From NCBI GenBank assembly GCA_047967505.1, contig CM106538.1: a stretch of DNA of 64,000 nucleotides; one strand, given 5' to 3'. Below, in pieces: positions 23,005 through 34,759 of the stretch; positions within the stretch are counted from its first letter, which is position 1; each line of letters opens with the position of its first letter. Source of the DNA: Dipteris shenzhenensis (Eukaryota; Polypodiophyta; Polypodiopsida; Gleicheniales). The translations under genes and the position numbers were made by a program. The notes under the pieces were generated by a model, which made no database searches, was not told the DNA's origin, and saw only the letters and a program-made list of their open reading frames with translations.

Positions 23005-23498
23005 AAATATTCTATCACTACAAAAAATACAACTTCTGCCTCACAAGGGCAAATTTGCAAAACTGACGAAAGTGGTATTTGACCACACAGTCACTTCCTA
23101 GTGATGATTTTGCATCAATAGGCAATAAGAATGATTCTATCACTCCCAATATCTCTGCGCATAGACATACGATGCAATTCCTGTGGCAACTTTTCACCAA
23201 CCTGTAGAACAGTGGTCGCACAGCAAAAATAGGGCACCTTTCTGAGTGCTTGTGGAAAACTTCCACCACCAAAACGGGCCCCGAAATGGCCTCGAAGCTT
23301 TGCCTCTTCCCGCAGCATATACTGCCCTCTCGCCACACTGCGAAGGGTGTCCCAATCTGAGATAGTGCACTCTTGCACTTTCCGGTTGTGCTACTTGCAC
23401 AGATTTGCTCCCAAACTCAAAAAGGAACGCAACACTAATCCTCTTACCCAGACACCGCAAACTTGGTTTGCTTTCTTGAGCTCCTTACCATGAATCGT

Positions 23499-23510
23499 GC
23501 TCTGATACCA
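23499..23510 (-). other. primer-binding site of copia A
   Basis: The minus strand reads TGGTATCAGAGC directly after the LTR, complementary to the 3' end of initiator tRNA-Met. Confidence 0.88.
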
Positions 23511-23869
23511 TGTGAAGAGAGTGGGAGAGAAGTAAGGAGTCTCACTTGTAGCTTTCTCGCATACACAATGGGGGAATACACACAAAGGTGGAGGCTGAAA
23601 ATAGTTTTCCTCTTCTTAGTTGTGAAAGCCAAAAAGAACTCTCTCTAAGTACAAAAGGAATAGATGAACCATATATGTGGGTATCAAACCAAACTCAACT
23701 AACCTAGGTGGCATACTAACTGAGCCACTAACTAGAGTACATAAAGATAGTTGTCATCTAGCTATTATTCATGGGCGGTGTACCAACCGCATCTACAGCT
23801 AACAAGTCGGTGATATAAATGCACAACGGTCACCTTGGCATATCACGAGTGGAGCTCAATATCTCAACA
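23511..23869 (-). repeat. 5' LTR of copia A
   Basis: 359 bp, with the same termini as the left copy. The primer-binding complement GCTCTGATACCA abuts it at 23499-23510. Confidence 0.93.
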
Positions 23870-23874
23870 CATTG

Positions 23875-24544
23875 TCACATGTATCAAAGATTTTGATACG
23901 ATCATCAATTCTTCTTATGCATAGCTTGCTAATCGGAACATGTAAGAGGTAGTACTCCCATATCTAAGCACATTGAGAATCTTCGAGTATTGTAAGTTGT
24001 TTGGTAAAAAGAAGTAGCAAAATGAATTAGACTCTACTAAGGGCCAACTTCTAAGTAGGATTGGATAGGCTATGGACTTCATGGGTTACCTGACTTGCTC
24101 CTTACCAAATGCAATGAAACACAATGCGATTTGTGGTAGAATTGTTGGATTAGAGCTAGTAAATTGAACGTTTGCTTGAAGCATGTGCTTCTAACAGTAA
24201 GGGATGTTGTTAATCCAGATGCATGTTCCCGTTTTTGCCACCACTTTGAACAACTTCTTGTAGCCTATTTCTACTTCTTCCCTCTCAATTTCCTGTGTTC
24301 TACTTCTTTGTATCTTGATCCCATCACTTCCCTTCCATTAGCCCATGGGCTAACTTCAATCCCACCAATGACCTTGAGGCCAAGCCAACCTTAGGGCCTT
24401 CTTTGTTTTAGGCCCTTCGAGGGTCCTATAAAGCTATTTGTAGCTATGTTTTTTGCCCTCTCCACCCATCTTAGCATCTCTACTTGCCTTTTTTGCCTCA
24501 TGCTAACATTACTCTATATTAAACCAACCCTTATTTCTACAAAT
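23875..24544. other. no gene seen
   Basis: AT-rich sequence between copia A and the X repeat. Short open frames have no recognisable content. Confidence 0.4.
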
Positions 24545-25170
24545 ATCTTCTCGACTTTAGCTTGATAAGTGTACGACAAAAGCATCGATTTTTATTGTGA
24601 CTCCAATAATAAGGGAGGGGTGTTGATGACACCTGTCTTCCCAACTAAAGTTGAAACTGGTTCTCACTATTTTGCTTGTTGGATGGTGGCAGGTACGGAG
24701 ACTCCCCTCTTTCATAAAAGTGATGCTGTCAATGACTTATCAAAGCTTCACTACTCACATTTTCTCTTTTGGAAAAAAATGTTCATCCTTTAATGATGCT
24801 ACTTCATTTTTTGTGATGTTTATTGCAAACTTTATCTAATAAACATTTCTCTTTCCTGCTCCAAATTTGTATACTCTTTACTATGGAAAGGGGTGTTGTA
24901 AATGTCTATTACACACACACTCTTTCATAAAAGTGATGCTGTCAATGACTTATCAAAGCTTCACTACTCACATTTTCTCTTTTGGAAAAAAATGTTCATC
25001 CTTTAATGATGCTACTTCATTTTTTGTGATGTTTATTGCAAAGTTTATCTAATAAACATTTCTCTTTCCTACTCCAAATTTGTATACTCTTCACTATGTA
25101 AAGGGGTGTTGTTTATAGATGGTTGCACATAGGACCTTTAAGTCATTAAGGCCGTTATTTGGCTTTTTCT
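24545..25170 (+). repeat. repeat X, first copy
   Basis: The stretch from about 24545 matches the reverse complement of parts of 38250-40160. Shared phrases are TTTAGCTTGATAAG and GTTGCACATAGGACC-like sequence. A TGTTGATGACACC start near 24621 resembles a plant LTR start, so X may be part of an LTR. It abuts truncated copia B directly at about 25171. Confidence 0.7.
24708..25112 (+). repeat. tandem duplication inside repeat X, period about 213 bp
   Basis: TCTTTCATAAAAGTGATGCT begins at 24708 and again at 24921. Both copies run through the same TTATCTAATAAACATTTCTC phrase to GGGGTGTTGT. The second copy is slightly shorter. Confidence 0.88.
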
Positions 25171-27935
25171 CGTGAACATGTCTAGGAAATGGTTTCCTTG
25201 CCTGTTTTCCAAATTGACAGGCTTCACATACCTTATGCATTTTTGCAACCTTGAATTTAGGCAATCTTGCAACAACATTTTGGGCCTGCATTGATTTAAG
25301 TCACTGTACATTAACATGACCAATGCGTTTATGCCAGATATCAATATCTATAACTACACCGGTCCCATGTGCAAACATTGCTGCACTCAATTCAGGCATG
25401 TCCGCATCCAATGTCAACATCCTACCCTTCTTTCCTTTTGCTATCAAGTGACCGTTATTTTTCATATCCTCAACAAAGCATCCATGAGGATTAAATTTGA
25501 CTTGCAAGCCCTGCTCAACCATTTGACTAACAGAAACCAGGTTCTTGGTGATATTTGAGACAAGAAATACATCAGATAGGTAATAGATGCAGCTTTAGTA
25601 GTCCACACATTAGAGTGGATTAGTTCCAATGGCTTCTTACTCTCTTGAACATGTTTAGGAAATGGTTTCCTTGCCTGTTTTCCAAATTGACAAGCTTCAC
25701 ATACCTTATGCATTTCTGCAACCTTGAATTTAGGAAATCCTGCAACAATATTTTGGGCCTGCATTGATTTAAGTCACTGTACATTAACATGACCAATGCA
25801 TTTATGCTAGATATCAATATCTGCAACTACACCGGTCCCATGTGCAAACATTGCTGCACTCAATTCAGGCATGTCCCATCCAATGTAAACATCCTGCCCT
25901 TCTTCTTTCCTTTTGCTATCAAGTGACCATTATTTTTCATATCCTCAACAAAGCATCCATGAGGATTAAATCTGACCTGCAATCCTTGCTCAACCATTTG
26001 ACCAATAGAAACCAAGTTCTTGGTGATATTCAGGACATGAAATACATCAGACAGGTATTTCTTTTTCCCATCTTGCATAGACAAAGGAATTTTACCAATC
26101 TGCGCAATAGGATGTGCAGTATCATCACTAGTCTCCACAAATCTTGGTCTTTCTATTTTCCTTGCATCCTGCATCCATTCTGCATGACCTGTCACGTGGT
26201 TTGATGCACCTGAGTCAATATACCACACATCATTGCTTTCTTCTGCACTTGTCACAGAATTGGTCATGTGCTGTACCATAAACAGATGCTCATTTCTGTC
26301 ATCACCCTGTCTACTAGAAGATGCATAATTCCCTTGCTACAATTTTCCATTCATGATGTCATTCTGCTTTTTGTAGTAGTCTTTAGCCATATGACCCATT
26401 TTACCACAGTAGTAGCATTCAACATTGCTGTTTGCATTTTGGCCTCTCTGCCATCCACCATGACCTCTTTGGCTTCCCCTGCCTCTAGAGTTACCACGTC
26501 CTCTTCCATAGGACTGGTTTTCTCGAGTTTGTTGCATATTCTGATTTCTACCACGGCCTCTAGATCGGCCTACTCTACCTCTACCCCTACCTCTTCCAGC
26601 ATTTGAGTAGAAGACAGTTTCTTTTAAAGTTCCTCCTGAATAAGATGCACCACCATTTCTCTACTCTTCAGAAATTAGAAGAGCAGACAACTCCTCAAAA
26701 TTAGGAAATTTTTCACGGACGGCAATGGATGTCTGGAACTGTGCATAATCCTTTCCTAGACCATTCAAGGTCACAGAAACTAAATCATCATCTTCCACTG
26801 GCAACCCAATGGAAGCAAGTGCATCTGCAATTTTCTTCACCTTCATGTGGTAGTCATTGATGCTCATATTTTCTCTCTGCACATTGTGCAACTCCTGCTT
26901 GAGTTACATTTTCCTGGCTTGCGTATTTGTGCTGTACATTTTTGCCAAAGTATCCTATGCCTCCTTTGGCGTACTTGCATCCTGAATATGCACAATCATA
27001 GAATGTGAAATACTTATAGATAGCCAGTACATAACTTTTCTGGCTCTCTCATGCCATCCTTTAAATGCCTGCATTTCCTGTCGATTGGGAACATTAGGAA
27101 GAACTGGTTCTTCTTCATTTCCTGTAATGAACTCCCAATAGCCTTTTCCCATAAGGAAATTCATCATTCTAAACTTCCATGCTTGGAAGTTGTTCTTGTC
27201 AAGCTTTTCAGTGACAATCTATGAAAGAGAATCAAACGCCATTATAGAACACTGCAAAATATTCTGTCATTGCAAAAAACATAGCTTCTGCCTCACAAGG
27301 GCAAATCTACAAAACTGACAAAAGTGGTATTTGACCACACAATCACTTCCTAGTGATGATTTTGCATCAACAGGCAATAAGGATGATTCTGTAACTCCCA
27401 ATATCTCTGCGCACAGGCATACGATGCAATTTCTATGACAACTTTTCATCGACCTGCAAAGCAGTGTTTGCATAGCAAAAATAGGGCCTTTTTCTGAGTG
27501 CTTGCTGAGAACTTTCGCCTCCAAAACGAGTCCCGAAATGGCCTCGAATCAGAAAAATAAAGTCACTAAGCGCTTTTCCTGCTCCCGCAACATATACTGC
27601 CCTCTCGTCACACCGCAAAGGGCGTCTCAATTTGAGACAATGCACTCTTGCACTTTCCGGCTGTGCTACCTGCAGAGATTTGCTCCCAACCTCGAAAAAG
27701 GAAAGCAACACTGGTCCTCTTACTAGGACACTGCGAACTTGGTGTGCTTTCTTGAGCTCCTTACCACGAACCAGGCTCTGATACCATGTGAAGATAGTGG
27801 GAGGGAAGGAAGGAGTCTCACTTGCGGCTTTCTCACATACACAATGGGGGAATACACATAAAGGTGGAGGCTGAAAACAGTTTTCCTCTTCTTACTTGTG
27901 AAAGCCAAAAGAACTCTAGTACAAAGAAATAGAAG
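25171..27935 (-). mobile_element. truncated and rearranged copia, copy B (gag to integrase)
   Basis: Same family as A. From right to left: 5' LTR remnant (27787-27935), PBS complement GCTCTGATACCA just left of it, gag (about 27240-26340), protease block (about 26220) and integrase zinc region. RT, RNase H and the 3' LTR are missing. The integrase zinc region appears twice (25173-25582 and 25646-26057), each with the QMVEQGLQV, WHKRIGHVN and KVCEACQFGKQ blocks. Stops and shifts occur in every domain. The left end abuts repeat X; the right end is cut inside the LTR and joined to gypsy sequence. Confidence 0.85.
27787..27935 (-). repeat. partial 5' LTR of copia B
   Basis: It matches about the first 150 bp, in plus orientation, of the copia A LTR, starting TGTGAAGATAGTGGG. 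It stops abruptly at ATAGAAG, where gypsy coding sequence begins. Confidence 0.85.
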
Positions 27936-28165
27936 GTTAGGCTGGCCTTCCAAAGGGTCAATGGATGCAAATGGCAATCTCAACTCAAAGAAATGCACCA
28001 TTGGAGCCACTTAAGGGAGGTTACTGGGACATATTGTCTCATCCGAGGGTGTCAAGCCTGACCCCAAGAAGATAGAAGCCATCCTCAAGCTCTCCCCACC
28101 AACAAACAAACGTCAGGTATGCTCATTTGTCAATCTAGTAGGATACTATCACCGCTGGCAATTCT
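27936..28165 (+). pseudogene. Ty3/gypsy RT/RNase H junction fragment, plus strand
   Basis: Plus-strand frames give AFQRVNGCKWQ, then LGHIVSSEGVKPDPKKIEAI and SFVNLVGYY (about 28024-28155). This is the block after the YxDD motif in gypsy RTs, leading into the connection to RNase H. It ends at about 28165, where gypsy sequence of the opposite orientation starts. Confidence 0.8.
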
Positions 28166-30430
28166 GATTTGATAAAACCCAGAGTAACCATCACAGAAAG
28201 TATACATCTCATGACCACTTACCTTCTCAAGAATGAGGTCTTGAAAGGGAAGAGGCTGATGGTCCCTCTTGGTGGGTGCATTGAGTTTCTTATAGTCGAT
28301 GCAGTCTCGCCACTTGTTTTTATTTGGGGTGACTACCATTGGTGAAACCCATTCAGTATTGTGGACCGGAACAATAAACCCAGATTCTACAAGCTTCTAC
28401 AACTCTGAGCACAAAGCATTAGTCTGTAGGGGCCTACTCTCCGATACTTCTGAGCCACAGGCTTCGCATCAGGCTTCAACTCTATCTTGTGCTCTATGGC
28501 AGTAACATGGCAAAGGTGGTGGTAGCTAGTTGCAAAGAGGTATGGGAAATCTTTGAACATTTCTAGGAACTCATCTTTCTCACTTGGAGTGAGGTCTAGG
28601 GAAAGCATAGATTCAAGCTGTTGAGGACTAGCTATTACCTTTTCTGCAAGTGGCGGGGTCGGAGACACCCCCATCATGTAAACTTCCTCCTCTGAGAACT
28701 CCTCCCCCCCTTCTGATTCTTCCATTGATTTAGACACCGAGGATGAGAGAGTATCACTGTCTTGCTCCTCTTCTTCATCTGGTTTCGTGGCACCTGGTTG
28801 CACTGAGATCTTCTCCTTAGAAGCACCAAAAGACATGTGTCCTATCTTCCAATAACTGACTGCATCACTCTTTCTCAACCATGGTCTCCCGAGTATGGCT
28901 GGGTAACTCCTACCTGTATCTTCAATGTCCACTACATAGAAATTGATGGTGGTGGTCAACCCATTGACAGTGATAGGCAAATACTCAATGACTCCTAGGG
29001 TGGCAAGTCGTCGACCATCTGCTACCTTGATTTGAGTGGAGGAACGCCTTGTACATTTCAAATTCAATTTCTTCATGATTCGGGGCACCATGATATTACA
29101 TGCAGCTCCCCCATCAATACACACATTTTTGACATGGCAATTATCTATGATGACATCGACTGTATGTGGGTGCCGATCAATTTCTTCAGAGATAGAAGGT
29201 ACCTCTCTTACCTTTCCCTTTTTCTTGTTCCTCCTTGTTGAGAGCCCTTGTTGTAGCTCACGTTTCACCTTAGGGCTTAATGCTATTAGTTGAGGGAGCG
29301 TGATGCTCAAAGAACGATGAGCAAGATCTTGAACGACTGAATAGTCTTCTTGCCCCGAGCCGATTGGAAAATCCGAGGGCAACCACTTACTCCTACGAGA
29401 TCTTTTAGTCTTCTCTATTGGTGGGTCTGCCATCTCAACATCTGAGGGCTTTGAGAAGGACACCTTCTTCCTGGGGTGGCTTGGGGTCCACGGTTTGGAG
29501 AGGGTTCCAAGGTGGTATGACTTCTTTTCCCGAGGTCAAGGATCTCTACATCAGAATCCTCAGTGCCAGATTCACTTAGAAAATTCACCCTTGGAATATT
29601 GGGACATTTCGTGCGATAATGACCTTTTTGGTGGCACTCCTAGCATACAACATTAGCTCGATCTCTTGGAGGGCGGTTGGCTTGATTTCTGATGCCCACC
29701 ATCTCAAGCCGAAGATCATTCAAGGCCTTGGCTAGGTCATTGACTCGGGGTTCTTTTGTAGGAGGGGCCTCTTTAGCTAGAGGGGCTAAGGGAGTAGAAA
29801 GGAGGGGGGCTCGTGGGCGAGGCTAGGGAAATCTTCGAGGCGGAGGGTGAGAATATACACCTTGTTGAGGGTAAGCATCTAAGGGAGGACCATACATTTG
29901 AGGTGGAGGTGGTGGATACATTTTCTGATCATGGGTGGGGTATGCCCCTGAGTTAGACCCCCCAAGTTGTTGTTGCAAGAATCAAGGGGGTTGTAGAGGG
30001 ACAATCGTCTTCTTTGAAGTGGGATTAGATTGAACTTTATCAAACTTTTGAGCAATCTCATTTGCTAGCACCATAGTTTCTGGATTCTCCCATTTAAGCT
30101 TGAGGCAGAATTCGTCACTTGCTCCTACTACAAGGTAGCCCAACACATGCTAAGTCATTCCAACTCAAAATCCGGCATTGTCCTCCTGTGTAGCAATTAA
30201 ATGGTCCAGGAGCATGGCCGCTCGATCCACATATCGATGCGCTGTCTCACCTTCTAACTGCTTCAAGTTTGCCACCTGTAGGTACAAATTCTCCGGCTCC
30301 TTTTTTTTGTCGAAATACTCAATCATTGCTGCTGTCAACCTTGGGCAGCTTTGGCGAACATCTTTGGCCTACTTCTCATACCGCACTTGAGCCAAACCCT
30401 CTAGAAATGTGGGAAGAACCAATAGCCATC
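28166..30430 (-). pseudogene. Ty3/gypsy gag-protease-RT fragment, minus strand
   Basis: From right to left: Gag core (motifs LTAAMIEYFDKK and LEGETAHRYVDRA, about 30330-30200), a proline-rich stretch, zinc knuckle CHQKGHYRTKC (about 29640-29600), and a long open frame (29463-28387). That frame carries the protease (IDGGAACNIM, about 29110; ILGRPWL, about 28890) and the start of RT (IELKPDAKPVAQKYRRV). RT continues at 28339-28130 with DYKKLNAPTKRDHQPLPF and FCDGYSGFYQI. The DGGA protease triad variant is common among plant gypsy elements. Gag and the RT junction are broken by stops and shifts. No LTR or integrase was found on this side. Confidence 0.85.
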
Positions 30431-30554
30431 TGCCTTTAGTAAGAAAGTTGAGAGAATCACAACGGCACTTGAAGGCCACAAGATACTATCCACAAAACAC
30501 GGGAATGTTAGCATGCTTGGAAAATGGAAAAGAGAGAGACAAAATGAGGCTGAT

Positions 30555-31670
30555 CTATGGGCAAACAATGGAAAGAGGTAGCTTGAACTGAAAATCAAGT
30601 GAAGATACATCCACAAAGCACACATAGGCAGGGTAGGGTGTGAGTGGTGTATTGTGAAATACTACACGGGAAGAATTTTCAGCATAGAATAGCTCATAGA
30701 CAATCTTAAAAGGACCAACCCTCATGATATCGCAGCCATCTTTACAAGCGAGGGTTAGAGACATGACGCTGCATGAGGTTTTCATCAAGGCAAACAAGAA
30801 TGCCATGACAAATATCAACAGTTGGAGAGCTTGCATATCACCTTTAGCTTCTTCTAGTTCTTGTAGTCGCCATGCTATTTCTTCAACAGGTGTGCGGTCT
30901 GGCATCCTTCTTTTGAGCAATGTCCTTAAGGACCTCTCTGATGATCTTCCGAAGTCGGTAAACTTGTATCAAGTATGCCCAACACTTAGTTTCATGATGA
31001 CCACAACCTTTGCATTCCTTACAAATGATCACCCTCCTTCATGGCTTGCAGCTTTGTTGGGGTGGTGCTTCCATCAACTCATCCAACTCACTCCTAGATG
31101 ATCCCTCTACCACCAAATGCATATGAAAACCAATGTGAATCGCACATCTACTCACTGGATGCTCCATGGTGTCTCTTGGAAGACATATGTACAATTTGCA
31201 AGGACAGCTGGCAATGCAAAGTGGACTAGTCTTGCAATGATAGCATTTGAGAGTACCACCTGTGACTTGGTGGATCTCTAGAATCTTTATTAATCGTCCC
31301 TTCCAATGACTCTCATTTCTAACACCTGATCTCAGAAAGAAAGGACACACCTTACTATCACATTACAATTGACTTGCACATTTCCTCAATCTAACTGACC
31401 CATTGAAGCTAGCAATATTTGTTGTAACATCCTCACTCCAGACATGACCATCAAACTTGTTTTCCAATCCTACTGTCTTTTGCTCCTGGAATGTTGGAGG
31501 CAGCTCGGACAGAATATTTCCATCATATGACTTAGGTAGCTCCTTGACAAATTTAATTGAAGAGACCATTTGTAAAGAAATAAAAAGAGAATTAGAAGGT
31601 GGCAATTTACATAACAAGTCAACGACACTGTGGAATCTCCATCAGAAAGATTTTGAACAAGGATAAATGC
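30555..31670 (-). pseudogene. Cys/His-rich zinc-finger-like protein relic, unknown family
   Basis: Minus-strand reading from 31617 gives LENKFDGHVWSEDVTTNIAS, then SVRLRKC. A TAA follows near 31361, and the same frame resumes with CDSKVCPFFLRSGV, LKCYHCKTSPLCIASCPC, and RCAIHIGFHMH at about 31150. The spacing of C-x2-C, C-x3-C-x-C and an IHxGxHxH block suggests a zinc-binding, DNA-binding-like domain. A coiled or helical segment (EEIAWRLQELEEAKGDMQAL) and a hydrophobic stretch follow at 30880-30780 in a shifted frame. I cannot name the family. Its distal part is homologous at the nucleotide level to 45655-45760, so it belongs to a repeated or mobile unit. Confidence 0.5.
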
Positions 31671-34290
31671 TCTTCCTTTTACAAAATAAGCTTCAAAATC
31701 TATGAAAGCAATTGCAGTAGACTATAGAAGTCAGGAAGTATCTACCGTTCGATGCCCCATAAATAATGCCGAAAAAGGAAGGGAAAGTTTTTGAAGGTGG
31801 AGATACCTCACATGCCAGGGAAGTTCAATGGTGCCAAAGCAAAAGAACAAGAATGGCCGCAGCTCACAAAAGTAAGTGGTCGAGGTAGTATTGAATGTGA
31901 AACATGCACCTCAAATGCTATGTGGAGCTACCCAAAAAAAAATGATGGTTGAAGTTAAACATGGAGGCAGGTGCAAACAGAGCTATGAAACTTGGAGGCA
32001 AGTGCTAGAGTAGTGATTCAGTATGATGACAATTCTTAAATTGCATGGCACTCATGAAAGGTGTTGGTATAGTTATAAATGCCATGAAAGGTGGTGGAGT
32101 AGTGATATAGTAACGTGATCTTGAAAAGTGTGTGCCACCAATGAAAGGATGGGGTATACTTTTAAATGCATGTATTCTTCTAAATTTTAAAGGGGTGATT
32201 GAAAAACATATTATAATGCATGTCTTGCAAAAGATAGATGACAATGTGAAAGATTGATCACATACAACTGCATAACTACTAAGGAATATTTATCTAATGA
32301 TGTAGAAAATGTTATTTTTAAATCTATTAACTTTGCATTTAAGTAAAATTGACTCAAAACTTAGTGTATGCCTTGCGTTGTCTTTGTTTAAATATTATAT
32401 TTTGATATCATAAATGTTTTATTTCAAATTATGAAAAAAAAATATGAAATTCATTTGCATTGATAATTAATCCAAGCCAATTGTAAAATTTGGTATAAAT
32501 CATTTTTCAGAGTGAGGAAGATAACATTCCAATGATGCATGTGACTACAATGTCCATGCTCGAGCACTGGATTTGAAACCATCAACCTCGAGAAATGCCC
32601 ATTTTTGTACATATGATGGAGTGGACATGCATTTACTCGACCTCTACCATTCGATATCTTCATGCCAAAGCTACGACAAGTGGTCTTCTACTACAATAAA
32701 CGGTCTCTAAGCACAGCTCTGCTACAGGTTTGGGTCCAGGTTTTCTAGCACTCTCATCAAACTCTAGTCATCCATTTTATGAGCAAAATTAGCCATCCCC
32801 AAGCTGTTTGCACTATCCACAAACAATGTTGTGTGTAAGAGGCATTGGAGGAGGAGCCTCTACTCACCCTCTCTGGCCTACCATTGACGGTCCTCTCACA
32901 GGCTCGTAACTTTTTCTACACTAGCTTCTTGCTACTTCCTTGGCTTTGGTTCATCAATTGCTTCTACTTTTGGCCCGTGCTTTAGATCTTGTCCTCAGAT
33001 CTTGTAAGCTCACTTCCGCTTTGCTTCATGAAAGAGTGCCAAGTAGAGTTGAGGAGGTTGGAGCTTCTAGATTGCCTCCTTGCTCTGCTACTGCTGTTAG
33101 TCTTGCTGCTGCCGGGGTGTAAAAAGGAAGGTAGGTCGCAAGCCAGGCATTTAACATGGCATCATAACCAAGTGCTTGAAGACAGCCGGAAGTTGTAAGG
33201 CAGGTAGGTTGCAGAGGCCATCGTAATCCACAAAATCGAGAAAGAGATATGGGAATTCTTGCTTTCAACTACAAACTATTCTTGCTTTCAAAAGCTCCCT
33301 GTTCTTGCTTAAGTCATGGCTTCCAAACAAATTATGGACAAATATTTGACAATTCTCAGCAAGGAGTTCACGATTAATCCTCGTTGCTAACTTTGTTCCA
33401 TACCTTTTCTAATAGAGCTTCTTCTCATGTGGTTCTCAGGGTGCAATGAACTTCTTCACTAGATCCATATTGCTCTCTTCTGTAGGCTGTGGTGAAAATG
33501 CACTCCAACTATAGCTCTTCTCCTTGCTGGTAATTTGAGCTGCTCCTTCTCCTCTGCTCAAGGTCGTCTAAAGTAAGCATGTAGGTGTCTCATAGCCCTC
33601 TCTTCGTTTCATGACCATATGAGCTTCACGTCTTAATTAAAATTTTTTGAAACCTTACTTTCTATCTTAGTCATAAGTGAGTGCTCCCTGTTCTTGCTTA
33701 AGTCGTTGCTACCAAGGCAGACTGTGGATTGACAATGAGAGCTATAGCAAAGGCATGATGATTCATAGAGAGACTACTATGAAAAGCTCATAACTAAGAG
33801 GGGAGGTGGGAAGCGCTTACAAAGAGAGGCTACTATGAAAAGTTCTAACTGTGAGAGGAGGGACAAAGAGCTTGAACACTGGGCTCTCTGCATCGTCTCC
33901 TTCCTTGTCATCATGTGAGTCATCTCGGCATTGTTTCTCTATGTTGAAGATTGGCTAGACAGGAATCAGGGTAATTTTTGAGTGCACATTCAACTAGGCT
34001 GACTACTTTTGTGGTATCGCAGAGCTTGGGGGTGTTTCTTTCAAGGTCTTCTGGCATATTCAGGCTTGCATTTTGGCTACTACTCTACAGCTTGGAAGAA
34101 GGCCGTGTTGAAATCTACTACCAGGAAGGTAAACGTGCATTTGCATTGTGGCCTCCAACAGCGGTCCGTAGCTCTATTAATCTGATGAAGTAGAATTGGA
34201 TTCTCTGAACGAGGACTTCCTTTTGATGTTTAGGCGGGTGGTGGGCTAATGGTGCTTGTGACCAGAGCAGCTGGTTTCAAAGAGCTTAAA
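31671..34290. other. no gene seen
   Basis: Mostly AT-rich. Weak internal repetition occurs at 32050-32160 (ATGAAAGGTGKTGG-like phrases) and at 33770-33845 (GACTACTATGAAAAG and GGCTACTATGAAAAG). Short frames between 32940 and 33270 have no recognisable domain. Confidence 0.4.
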
Positions 34291-34300
34291 CGCAAGATGG

Positions 34301-34407
34301 CCCTATTCTGTTGGCGGAATAGGGGGAGATGCATGTCAAAATCCTTTAAGGAGTCACAGCATTCGCCAGTTCATTCAAGATGGCCCTATTTTGCCGGCGG
34401 AATAGGG
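34301..34407. repeat. two copies of a 24-bp interrupted palindrome in a tandem repeat
   Basis: Copy 1 (34301-34324) and copy 2 (34384-34407) both read CCCTATTY-N8-GAATAGGG and are followed by GGGAGATGCATGTCAAA. They are part of an imperfect 83-bp direct repeat. A third copy lies at 35475-35498. Confidence 0.85.
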
Positions 34408-34700
34408 GGAGATGCATGTCAAACTCCTTAGACAAAGACCTTTGCGGGATGCATTGGAGGAGAGGAATGTGTGGTGTGTACCAGAGGGTGATGCTTGTTA
34501 GTGAGAGTGAGGAGCGTTCAGTGGTGGTGGTGCTACTGCTATTGTTGCTATGACCAGAATCTAAGACCTTGAGCCATGACATCTCCCGAAGCCCACAAGA
34601 TGCCAAGGTGAGGATTTGGGTGCGGAGGGGCTTGGATGCAAGCTGAGCTTTGTACCACTCCCAAGCACCATGAAGAGCTGCTCCGACCATGGCATGGGAG

Positions 34701-34703
<3 letters not shown>

Positions 34704-34756
<53 letters not shown>
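34704..34756. repeat. (CT)n microsatellite
   Basis: An uninterrupted CT run of about 26 units. Frames across it (poly Arg-Glu or Leu-Ser) are artefacts. Confidence 0.95.

Positions 34757-34759
<3 letters not shown>

Larger units (their letters stand above)
17709..23869 (-). mobile_element. complete but mutated Ty1/copia element, copy A
   Basis: LTRs at 17709-18067 and 23511-23869, with target duplication CATTG at 17704-17708 and 23870-23874. The element reads on the minus strand: PBS beside the right LTR, gag, protease, integrase, RT, RNase H, and a purine tract beside the left LTR. The LTRs differ at about 16 of 359 positions by my hand count. It is interrupted by a truncated L1 at 20634-21231. 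Copies B, C and D belong to the same family. Confidence 0.93.

Noticed and set aside
29090-29120. Gypsy protease with DGGA instead of DSGA/DTGA as a novel enzyme
   Set aside because: This variant is common in plant Ty3/gypsy elements.
30980-31040. CKECKGCGHHETK as a second zinc finger
   Set aside because: In both copies it follows a stop, and in the 45-kb copy it lies beyond the natural end of the RNase H frame, so it may be 3' non-coding sequence. It was not counted as a domain.
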